Below, piece after piece: positions 48,673 through 58,781 of a stretch of DNA of 64,000 nucleotides (positions within the stretch are counted from its first letter, which is position 1; the number at the start of each line of letters is the position of its first letter). Under the pieces are notes generated by a model. It was not told the DNA's origin and did no database searches. It worked only from the letters and a program-made list of their open reading frames with translations. Made by a program: the position numbers and the translations under genes. Source of the DNA: Cinnamomum chago (lineage: Eukaryota > Streptophyta > Magnoliopsida > Laurales > Lauraceae); assembly GCA_038049695.1 (NCBI GenBank), contig CP142451.1, positions 7,810,001 through 7,874,000 on the forward strand, given 5' to 3'.

Positions 48673-51600
48673 ATGGCTTCAGAAATGGAAGGACAGACCA
48701 CATCCCATCCAGTTGCAAACAGGTACTTGTTCTGTCTGCTATGTAAAAATCATTCCTGTCAAACCCATGAATCAAGCCCTTTGGATTTTGTTCTAATGAT
48801 TCCCTGCCAGTTTCTTTTCAGGTGTGCAGTTGTTACTGGGGCTAATAAGGGTATTGGACTTGGGATCTGTAGACAACTGGCTTCCAATGGCATCATGGTC
48901 ATACTAACAGCTAGGGATGAGAAGAGGGGTCTTGAGGCTGTTAGACAGCTCAAAGAATCTGGTCTCTCTAATGTGGTCTTTCATCAGCTGGATGTGAAGG
49001 ACTCTGTTAGCATTGCTTCTATGGCAGATTTCATCAAAACTCAATTTGGGAAGCTTGATATCTTGGTGTGAACAATTTATTTAGTTATTTATAATTTTAT
49101 AGAGATCCCCACTTCTTTTGAGCTCATTTTTCATTTCTAAGAAAGGAATGGGTGGCTGATTTAGAAGTCTGTAGGACTAGCTGAAATTGCTATTTCATCA
49201 CTCTCAAACAGTCTATAAACTGATGGTGGGGCTGACCTTGAGTGGACCCCACCTGTTGAATCGTTCAGATTACAGGGGTACAGGGTAATGGGGTTGTACT
49301 GTGAAGAACTGAGTCAAATATCTGTTTAAAAGCTGAAAGAACATCAACTTCCTGATGTTGGATTCACTGGATGGAAGTTAACTCTGCTAGCACTTCATTT
49401 CTCAAGGGAGTAAACCCATTTTGGGAGCTTCATTTTCAAGATTGGAAGCTTGAAACTCAGATATGGGTATTGGCACATATTCAATATTTTGTACTCTATT
49501 GACCCCCCCAATCTTACGATCCAAGGAGATGATACAACTGATATTAATGTTTCAACACTTATATTAGCAATATTGCTATATATTTTGTTAATCTTAAGAG
49601 AAATAATTAGTAGTACCCAGCATAGTCGGGACAAGGCTTTGATGATGATCATTTGTATTGTCAATCAGGGCCGGCCCTGAGCAAGGGCCATAAGTGCCCT
49701 TGACCCGGGCCCATTTTTCGGGGGGGCCCAAAATCCCTTCTACCTTTTATTTTTTTTTCAATCATTTGGTGGGGGCAGGGCTCATCCAATGGATTCCATT
49801 GTCTTGGGCATCAATAGACTCATCATCAAATCATCTGAGAGTGCTTATTGCATCACTTATTTGAGCATCCATCAGTGGAGCCCACCAATGATATTTTATA
49901 TTTGATGGCTGAAATTCTGGAAGAATCTGGTCTAGCGTTGGGATGATTTGGGGCATTTTTTTTTTTTACAAACAGATCATCAAGCCTTCAACCATTCACC
50001 CATTCTTCTCATCTGTTAGTGGGGCCCACCAATGATTTTTTATTCCCCATATATGATGCTTAAATTCTGGTCTGAGTTCTCTTTCTTCTCTTTTTTTTCA
50101 AATAGTTATACTTGGGCATCATCAACCTATTGCCAATTTTTCACATCAGTGGGGCCCACCAATGATATTATCATATATGATGGTTGAAGAGGCCTAACTT
50201 TTACTCTTGCCCTGGGCCATGAAAATTTCAAAACCGGCCCTGTTGTCAATACTACCTAATGCGTGCAATTTTCACATTATATTTTAGATTTCTTACATCT
50301 AAATCTTTGTTTTAGTAAATTTAAATCAATTTTCTTAATATAAATGTTCAGCTACTGCTGAGCAAAAATGGGCGTGGTAAAGAAGTTATAATAAAATTCT
50401 TTGCAGGTAAATAATGCAGCAGTTGCTGGATTCATTGCAGACGGCCACGCTTTAAGGGCCTTGAATCTTGGGGCTGATGCAGTAAGTCACTAGTCTGTAC
50501 TTAAACTGCTTTAATGGAAGCTTACATGTGGGGAACATTACCATTATTTTGATGATATTCCCTTCTTTTATCCTTGCAAAGTATGCTTATTTAAGCTATT
50601 TTATTAAAACACTTGACTAGTACACTCTATTTACTGTGTTACTCTGTTAAACATTTAGAAGAAAAAAAGACATTTGTAAGTAGAATTTTACTTAAACTTC
50701 ATGTGAAGATTCAGTTTAAAAGAGGAAATGAGCAAATTTTAGTGACTTTCTTTCCTCAATATAAGTACCAAACTAGGCCCAAGACTCAAATTACACTTCT
50801 TTCCCAACTTGAACTAAGTATTATTGCAAATTGCTGTGTCCTGGATATGAATGCTAAGGTAATTACAATTCTGTCAATTCAATTTTTCATTTTTGTTTTC
50901 TTTTACAGTTGGCAACAGCGTTCTGTCACTTCTTTTTTTATTTTTTTCAACTAACCAATCCAATTTAATTTGAGAGTGATTAACAAGCCAAATTTATGGT
51001 CTGTTTGGCTCTTGGATTAAGTCTCAATCAAGTTAATTAATTCTCAATGGTTGGATTGTCTGTTGTGTATAAGGTTGCAGCTAGGATGTATATAAGTTGG
51101 TTGTCACTTGTTAGTACATTTGGAGATAGGCCTAGTTTGGATGCATGGACTCCTACCTTGGATACCATAAATGTGCTATTAAATTCCAAGGTATTTTTAC
51201 ATTTGGTTCCACAGAATTCTGATATCCCATTAAATGGAATACTGATGTCCATAGTTTTTGAGGAATCATCATAAAGGGCATGCATGTTCATGGACACTAG
51301 AAATCCATGCATCCAAATGAGAAACTTCAGTGCAAAGACTCTAGTGAAAAATCTGCCTTCAATGGCTGGCAGAGGGAATGAAATTCTTCTCATTTATGCA
51401 GGTACAAAAAGAGAAAGCTGGCTTACTGAAGGGAGTAATGCGGCAAACTTATGAAATGGCAGAAGAATGTATGGCTATAAACTATTATGGATGCAAAGAA
51501 GTAACTGAAGCACTTATCCCACTTCTTCTATTGTCCAATTCAGCAAGGATAGTGAATGTTTCCTCTGAAATGGGGCGGCTAAAGGTAACAAAATCACCAT

Positions 51601-52982
51601 TTATTTATTTTACGCAGAAATATAGATAGTCATTACAAGAAGCATGCTTGAATGTATAACCGAATTGAGTTGTAAAAAAATATGTTCTATAAATTTACTA
51701 CGATTGTAATGCTGCCCTTAAATTGTAGTTTTTCTTTATCTGATACCATGATACTTAAATACGGAGACGGAGACAAGTTCCTAAAAAGAGAATGCTAGTC
51801 ATACTCGAATCCGTAGACATTTGTTAGAAATTTACTTGGACTGTTTTTTTTTTTTTTTTGGGTGTGTGGGGACTGGGGAGTTGTTTGGGATCCAACTAAG
51901 ATTTCCCTTTAGGGATCTGTAATGAGAGAGGGGAGGGACAATCGAGCAGCTTGGAGGCCACACCATCCCTCTGTAGTTATCCTTATCCCTATCTCAATGC
52001 TCTGTAGTTCCTGAAGGGTAGTTATGTGCAGTCGTATGAGGCTGTGTATCAAGAGGGGTGCATTCATAGGATATGTTATGGTCTCTTGAATCTCCTTGCT
52101 AGCATTTTTTTATCAAGCATTCGAGGTTTAGCTATACAGTGGAGCAACAGTCTGATTCACTTTCTTTTGCAGTGTTGGCATAATCTTAACCAGCATCTAT
52201 GATTTTTGCTATTTTGAATTTCCTAAGATATCCACATTAGAAAGAAAATGTACATTAGAAGGTTGGATATTATATGGTTCCAACATATGCCATCTATTTT
52301 ATAACGTCTGGGTATCATGGCCTCGTAGCACAAAGGACACATGCGCTTTTTTTTTTTTTTTTTTTTGACTCCATTCATTTGTCAGATCTATGTAACACCT
52401 TCTTTTACATTAACAGTCTTTTTCCTCTCAAGGCTCCTACAAGCATCTTCCACCATGCCATGGGTCTTGTGTGGAACATTTTTTTTGTCACTAGATAAGG
52501 AAGTAAACTACATACTGGTCTTAATTACTCATACGTAGTTTTTCATTCTTAGAAAGTTCATTGTCAATTCTTTTTATCTAGATTTCATCGTTGTGTTATT
52601 TCAGTTTCTCTCCAATGAAATGGCTAAAGAAGTGCTTGGTGCCGCCAATGGCCTCACAGAAGAGAAAGTTGATGAGGTTTTGCAAGGGTTCCTAAAAGAC
52701 TTCAAGGAGGATTTGTTGGAACCCAAAGGGTGGCCTACTTTTTTATCTGCAACTTGTGTCTCCAAAGCAGCTCTTAATGCCTATACAAGGATTCTAGCCA
52801 AGAAATTTCCTACCTTCCGCATTAACTGTATCAATCCTGGCTTTGTGAAAACCGACATCAACTTCAATATTGGGATATTGACTGTTGAAGAAGGCGCTAA
52901 AGGTCCTGTGATGCTGGCATTGACTCCTGATGATGGCCCAACTGGCCTCTTCTTCAGTCAGATGGAAGTTTCAACCTATTGA
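48673..52982 (+). CDS. SDR gene D: reductase-like, catalytic Tyr replaced by Thr
   Basis: Exons 48673-48722, 48822-49065, 50407-50481, 51402-51584, 52605-52982; 309 residues from the first ATG, 305 from the conserved ATG at 48685. The frame is open throughout and splice sites are kept (exon 2 donor GTGTGA as in C). Counting from 48685: TGANKGIG 18-25 is intact, but NNAG (96-99) reads NNAA, Gly101 is Ala, Asp107 is His, and the catalytic Tyr230-x-x-x-Lys234 reads Thr-Cys-Val-Ser-Lys. Asn146 and Ser173-174 remain. Against C there are about 14 amino-acid and about 4 silent changes. In classical SDRs the Tyr is the proton donor, so D is probably inactive as a reductase: a young pseudogene with an open frame, or a binding protein with another job. 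Intron 1 (99 bases) has no in-frame stop. Confidence 0.85.
49666..50242 (+). mobile_element. Non-autonomous hAT element (MITE) in intron 2 of gene D
   Basis: The 577-bp element has ends CAGGGCCGGCCCTG and CCGGCCCTG and a perfect 8-bp target duplication TTGTCAAT (49658-49665 and 50243-50250). Gene C shows the empty site TTGTCAATACTACC at about 37081. Same family as 32300-32861, opposite orientation; no transposase frame. Confidence 0.9.
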
Positions 52983-53527
52983 TTGATGTAGACTCGATGA
53001 TAACAAGAGAATAAAAAGGCTGAAACTTTTCAGTCGTGGATGCTCTGCACTGTTCATTTGCTGTTAGGTTTTTTATTTCTTTTTTACTTGTTGGGCTCCT
53101 AGTCTTGAAGTGGTACTTTAACTTGAGTAACTAGCGATCCTTCCCTGGGCATATATGTGGAACTAATAAGATACCAACACCATTTAACCATGAGTGTATT
53201 GGCTTATGTAAGTTTAGTTGAATTATATGCTGGGTGCTTTTTCCCTCATCGTTTAAATGAACTTTTGGGGGTAAATTATTATTTAGAACATAGTATTGGT
53301 GATATAATTTGAAGCAGGAAATGATAAAGTTGCAGATGATAAACCCTGATTCACAGAGTGAGTTTGTGAAAATAAAATACACAACAGAGAAATACATGAG
53401 AAATAGGGAAGATCCAAGATGTATATACTATATGCACACTTCGTGCATGGTGTTCACCCATAAAATCCTATATGCAAACCACCCCCCCAAAAAAAAAAAA
53501 AATTCCTTCACCACCATAACACTTGCC

Positions 53528-53700
53528 CCTTGAGTCTGCACCCATTCCTACACCACTATAGTACACTTGCCCCTTGGGTCTGCACCCATCCCACCCCCAC
53601 CCCTTCCTTCACCACTATAGTACACTTGGCCCTTGGGTCTGCACCCATCCCACCCCACCCCTTCCTTCACCAGTACAGTACACTTGCCCCTTGGGTCTGC
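53528..53700 (+). repeat. Three-unit minisatellite downstream of gene D
   Basis: A unit of about 45-60 bases (CCCTTGGGTCTGCACCCATC ... GTACACTTG) is repeated three times with small length changes in its C-rich part. Confidence 0.8.
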
Positions 53701-53889
53701 GGACTGTTGGATCGACTAAACACCCATCCAAATGTACTGGTTGTGGGCCCCGAAAGATTGGGTTAGCATGATTGGATGGTGCTGATTTTTTCTAGTTAGG
53801 AGGGTCCCAACCAAATCTTCAAAAACCCAAAGGGTCCATCCTGAAGCAGGCCAACATGTGAGCCCCATCGTGCGTGGGATAACGACTTT

Positions 53890-55712
53890 TACTATATATG
53901 CTTAGGGTCAATAATGGGGCACTCTTATTTGAGTCCGAATCCCCTGTTTGGTCCAAACAAGGCCAGGGGGTGACACATTATTTTGTACTTAAAAGACGGA
54001 GCTGGCTTTTAAAGACAACACCGGTTTTTAAACTCAACAAGTTCATGTGTCACCCATGTTTGGTCCAAACAGGGAATCCGGATTCCTCTTATTTATATTC
54101 TCATCATTAATTCCTTTTATCTTACATGTAAAAAGGCGTGTAACCATCAAAACATATCTTGAGGAACTTAGTTTTCAGGTGGTGATGCTGCTGCATGGAT
54201 GAAGAATAAGGACGTCGACGGCGGCTGCAGGTGGCATGTGGCATTTTTCAATTTTCTTAGTACAGTAGGACTAGAGTTCCGGAGGAGGAAGATTGCACTC
54301 TCAGATGGGTGAACTTGCCATTCTCTTATCCATCTCAAAATGCTCTTTCAGAATCATTACTAGTGAGAGAAAATCTTAAAAAACCACAAGAGATGAGTCA
54401 AAAGAGAAGATTTCTTTGATATATTCCTTTTGTTTTATGCCTAAGGTCATGAAAGATCCACTGTTATAATGCTATATCGAATCAAAGACCTAACAACAAC
54501 GTTATCTCTCCACCCTTGCACCAGACCACGGCAGGAGACCTACACTCGAGCTAGTCAATAGTCGGTTCTGATACCATTTGTAACGCAAGCCTCATGGTTT
54601 TATTTATGATGAACCTCAACCCATCAAGAGGCCTCATGCAAGATAGGAGTGTAAGTTCTATATATAATTCCAGTTACTTTCCTCTCTATAGTCGATGTGT
54701 GTGAGACTTGGAGTCCTCACAAAATAAAAAGACATCAACTTGAAAATATATCCTCTGATAAAATCTCAAAGAACCAAATAGATAGAGAAGAAACTCAATG
54801 GAGAAAAGTTGTATCATTGATCAGAAACCCAAAAATACCATTTTCAACAACACCACCTTTTCAACCATCTAAATTCCTTAAAACACATGGGCCATTGACT
54901 GTTGTACGCAAGAAAAGAGGGCTTCTTCTTCTGCCTCAGCATAGGAGCTGGGAGGGAGAAGAAAAATATTCAAAGGCATTTCAATCATCTTGAGACAGAC
55001 TTTAGGAAAGATTCCTTGATTGTTTGTCAAGGGGTTTACATGAGGTTCTCGGGAAAACACAAGGGGTGGTTTTAGAATAGGCAAGACTGAGGGGTCTTTT
55101 GTGGTTGCTGAAAAAACACAGGGGTGCACATGTAAGGAACCCTGTTAAAAACATAACACAAAATACCAGTCACCAAATGAGACCATGTCACAAGAGACAC
55201 ACATATCCGTGTTAACACACACTGACCAAATTTTTAAGCGGGAGGGAGACTGGGGGATGTTCATGGGCAGAAGCTTCCAAGGCAGTTTCAATGTAATTCT
55301 AAGAAACTAGCGATACGTATTTGTAAATTTCTCATTGTGGGTGTTTTGTTGTTGTTGAAAAGGGAGGGGTATATATTAAATCGCCACGTAAATGGATTTT
55401 TTTTGTAATTGAATTAAAATAAAGGTGTGTATTAGTAAATTATCAAGTGATTTTTTTTTGTAATTACAATAAAGGAGACTACTGTATCTATAAATTGCTC
55501 ATATAAAAAAGTTTTTTTTAATTACTGGAATTCAAAGGGGTGTATTTGTAAATCAAATTAACCTGCTGGCCCATCCGTTCAATTTTTTAAGGCGCAGAAA
55601 AATTCACGCATGGAAGAGAAGAAGATAGATGGATTTGAGTTGATCAAGGGGGAGACTAGAAATTTATCCAGCATTTTGACGATGACGATGATAACTAAAT
55701 TGAAGTGTTGAC
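53890..55712 (+). repeat. Remnant of a further array unit after gene D
   Basis: The sequence matches 31.6-33.95 kb: the region beyond gene B followed by the start of the C block (AACACAGGGGTGCACATG at 55118). The match is looser than between C and D and stops near 55710, before any SDR exon. So a fifth unit once began here. No gene is encoded. Confidence 0.7.
53931..54085. mobile_element. Mutator-type MITE, 155 bp
   Basis: Inverted ends GAGTCCGAATCCCCTGTTTG and, inverted, GGAATCCGGATTCCCTGTTTG, flanked by the 9-bp target duplication CTCTTATTT (53922-53930 and 54086-54094). Nine bases is typical of Mutator-like elements. A second member lies at 58374-58550. Confidence 0.8.
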
Positions 55713-55790
55713 ATGGACAACATCGAGACCCTAGATTGTCAAGAGGGTGGAATGAAACATCCAATCATGAATATCCAATTTTTTTCTATT

Positions 55791-55940
55791 TTGCTAACGG
55801 AGGGTTCTCAACCCTTTAGCCTGTATTAAGATCCATCCACCCCTAGAAAAAAGTCGGGCAATACCCGGACTCATATCAGGACCTCTAACTCTAGAAAAGA
55901 GAGGAACCGTAGTTCTAACTACTCGGCCAACCCTTGGGGT
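55791..55940 (-). mobile_element. SINE, class II tRNA-like family, minus orientation
   Basis: On the minus strand it reads AAGGGTTGGCCGAGTAGTTA (tRNA-Ser/Leu-like head and A box) through TAGAGTTAGAGG to an end CCTCCGTTAGCAAAA. Same family as 17525-17736, with a shorter A tail. Confidence 0.65.
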
Positions 55941-56660
55941 TGTCATGAATCCAAATTTATTGTTACTATATTCCATCTTTTGATCTGTCCTCTTACCCTC
56001 TGTTTGAGAAGGGGGGAAAATGAGGGTAGGAAAAAAAAGGGGGGAAAAGCTTTTTAGAGGGTGTTTGGGAAAGGGGTGAGGGAAAATGGAGGGGTGGTGA
56101 AAAAGTTTTCCCCCCAAAACAAGAGGGAAAATGGGGGGAAAGGAGGGGAAAAAGTGAAAATTTACAAAGCTGTCATTTGTTTGTAAAATATAATTTTTAA
56201 GTTTTTATAAAAATAAGGACAAAATGGTAATTTTCTTTCTATTTCACAAACAAAGAAAACCCTATTTTTTTATTTTTTTTCTTCCTACTTTTTTACTTTC
56301 CAAATAAAATGAGGTAAAATTAATTTTTACTCTCCACCCCCTCCCCTCGCAAACATAGGGTTAAAGTTGATCTGGTGGTTGAAGAACTACGTTAAAGACC
56401 ACACATTCAGAGGATTAAAGGTTCCTTCGATGACACTGATATGAGTTATTTTGTATTGCAAATTGCAATATGAAATGTCTAGGCTTTTTGTACATGGGGT
56501 AACCGAGGTTAGAAAACCCAGTGCGCCACACACTGACACACACGTGGAACAAGTAGAAACAAGCACAACATATAGGACAAAGAAATATTATAAAACAAAC
56601 ACATCTTTCTTTCCAGGAAGACTGACTTCTCCATGCCTATTCTAAACCTATAGCCTTGAG

Positions 56661-56838
56661 GAAACTGCCCCCAACCTTGAAAAAAAGTAGAGTCAGACTA
56701 TGAATAATTGCAAAGGCTGATTGCAAAATCCCATTAAATAATTGGAGAGGAAACCGCCCCCAACCTTTAAAAAACGTAGAGTCAGACTATGAATAATTGC
56801 AAAGGCTGATTGCAAAATCCCATTAAATAATTGGAGAG
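56661..56838 (+). repeat. 89-bp tandem duplication
   Basis: GAAACTGCCCCCAACCT at 56661 and GAAACCGCCCCCAACCT at 56750 begin two nearly identical units containing AGAGTCAGACTATG. Confidence 0.85.
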
Positions 56839-57062
56839 GCTGATTGCGATGTTACGTACGTGTCAATACTTGAGCTCTTCTTAGTTTACCTTTCTATAAA
56901 TATTTAAAGTTTTTATATGAAATTTGTATTATTTTTATATCTTATTTACACACGAAGCATGAAAAAATACAAACAAATATAATCATGTGTAAATGTAGGA
57001 GAATATTCATATGCATTTATCTCTTATTATATGATAAGAGACATTTAGGGAAGAGACATTTA

Positions 57063-58000
57063 GGGCCCGTTTGGATGTCTACAGAATAAAATATTTACAT
57101 ATTTAAATATTGTAAGAATAAAATAGTATAGAATGCAATAATGCAATATTATAATAGTATAATTTTTTTACTGTTTGACAATTTTTGAAGAATACTATAG
57201 ATTTTAAATTGAAATGTTTGGAAGGTGCTATGATTAAAGTAAATTACATTATAAGAATTTTTTTTATTAAATATTTTAATTTATATGTAATTTACCACGT
57301 TAGGATAAAAAAAATAATGTGGTAAAGTAAAGTTTAACTTTCATGTTTTTACCATAAGTTACTTTTCTTTTATCACATAAAACCATGGTAAAGTATAGTA
57401 AAGTAAAGTAAATGAAAAAACAACTATTTTATAACTCTCTCTCTCACTTTGTTTTACCACATACTTCATCTGACCTTACTTTACCTCATCTTTTACCATG
57501 ATATGACATCGATCTTTATTTTATTTTACCACACTTGTAAACAAGTCACTTTTTATTTACCATATAAAACTACAATAAAATGTTTAAGTAAAGTAAAAAA
57601 AAAAAAAGAAACTACTTTATCATTCATTTCCACTTTACTTCACCATGTACTTTATCCCACCTTTACTTTACCCCACCTTCATCGTCCTGTGAGATTTACT
57701 TTTACTTTACTTTTCCGTATATGTAAACATACACATTATGATGGATTTGTTGAATCAAGGTCTTTATTTTACTCTACCACTTTGTAATCGTCATTTTGAA
57801 AGATTTTTATCTTGTAGAAAGTTTTCTACAGGGGGGGGGGGGCTATAGGAGAGAATATTGAGCTTTTTGAAAGAAAAGAATCTTTTCTTCAAATTTTTCT
57901 TGAGTTACCAAACGCACAAGATTTTCTTCTTTAAAAAATGAAAGATTATATTCTAAAAAATATTATTTTCTTGTACTTTCTTGTGCATCCAAACATGCCC
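57063..58000. mobile_element. Harbinger-type element, 938 bp, non-coding
   Basis: Ends GGGCCCGTTTGGATG and CATCCAAACATGCCC form the inverted repeat and TTA is duplicated on both sides (57060-57062 and 58001-58003). The inside is AT-rich with many TAAAGTAAAG and TTTACCAC words and no transposase. Confidence 0.6.
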
Positions 58001-58373
58001 TTACATAATTGAAAATATTCATGTGCAAAAGAGAAAAAGTCATATATAATCATATGCAGAAAAAAAAAAAGTTCATGTGTAAAATGAGAAAACCAGGTAA
58101 ATGTTTCTCACCCTATGGTGAGGGATGGATGTAAATGAATGTCCCCCGTAAATATATATAGATCATTTACATATATATAAATGGGTACAAACAAATGACA
58201 CTTTTGATTTAGTGCACATACATTGATACATATCCCAAGCTATTGGGTGGCGTAGGGACATATGAATAAGGAAAAAAAAAAAGAATAGTCAATATTCTCA
58301 ACTAAATGAATATAATGACATTTAAATGAAGTTAACCTCATGTAAAAGATGCATGTAATCAATATGATAGCAA

Positions 58374-58550
58374 GGAAGAGGATCCCCTGTGTGATCCAAA
58401 CAGGAAAACCCTGTTTGGACCACCCAGGAGGTGCCACATATGGGGGAGATGTCATATCAATGACATCTCTTCTCCTCTAACTTAAAAAAAAAAAAAAAAA
58501 TTCTTGTGATGTGGATTCCCTTCATTGGTCCAAACAGGGGATCCGGATCC
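58374..58550. mobile_element. Mutator-type MITE, 177 bp
   Basis: Ends carry GGATCCCCTG..GATCCAAACAGG and, inverted, GGATCCGGATCCCCTGTTTG, with a 9-bp target duplication TGATAGCAA / TGATGGCAA (58365-58373 and 58551-58559, one mismatch). Same family as 53931-54085. Confidence 0.72.
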
Positions 58551-58781
58551 TGATGGCAATGACGCTTTTTCTCTAGTCAGTAAGTCATGCCCATGTGATT
58601 GGCATTATTAAATTATAATTATGGTTTTGAGTTCTTTTTCCCTGAAGTACAAATTTCTACTCGTATGCACAAAAAAAAGTAAGGTTCCTAATAAAGCTTA
58701 CATCACCTGGCGACTACTCTACACACTTGATTAGAGAACCCTAGTCCATATTCTCAACTAAAGGAAGCTAATCGTTGCAAT

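Larger units (their letters stand above)
45625..53454 (+). repeat. Segmental duplication block carrying gene D
   Basis: Partner of 33297-40285. It is longer by an hAT MITE in intron 2 (577 bp) and a MITE in the promoter region (315 bp). Its left edge is cut by the gypsy LTR; its right edge stops matching the C block at GTGCATGGTGTT because the C side is replaced by the gypsy fragment. Confidence 0.85.
55713..58364. other. Gene-free DNA with repeats
   Basis: No gene seen. Listed apart are a SINE (55791-55940), a purine-rich block (55985-56160), a local 89-bp duplication (56661-56838) and a Harbinger-type element (57063-58000). A run of 13 G stands at about 57831. The rest is AT-rich DNA. Confidence 0.5.

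Noticed and set aside
48478-49071. Long open frame running from upstream of gene D through intron 1 into exon 2
   Set aside because: The upstream part is promoter and leader by comparison with A, B and C, and intron 1 has proper splice sites. The frame is open only by chance in D, so it was not used as the gene start.
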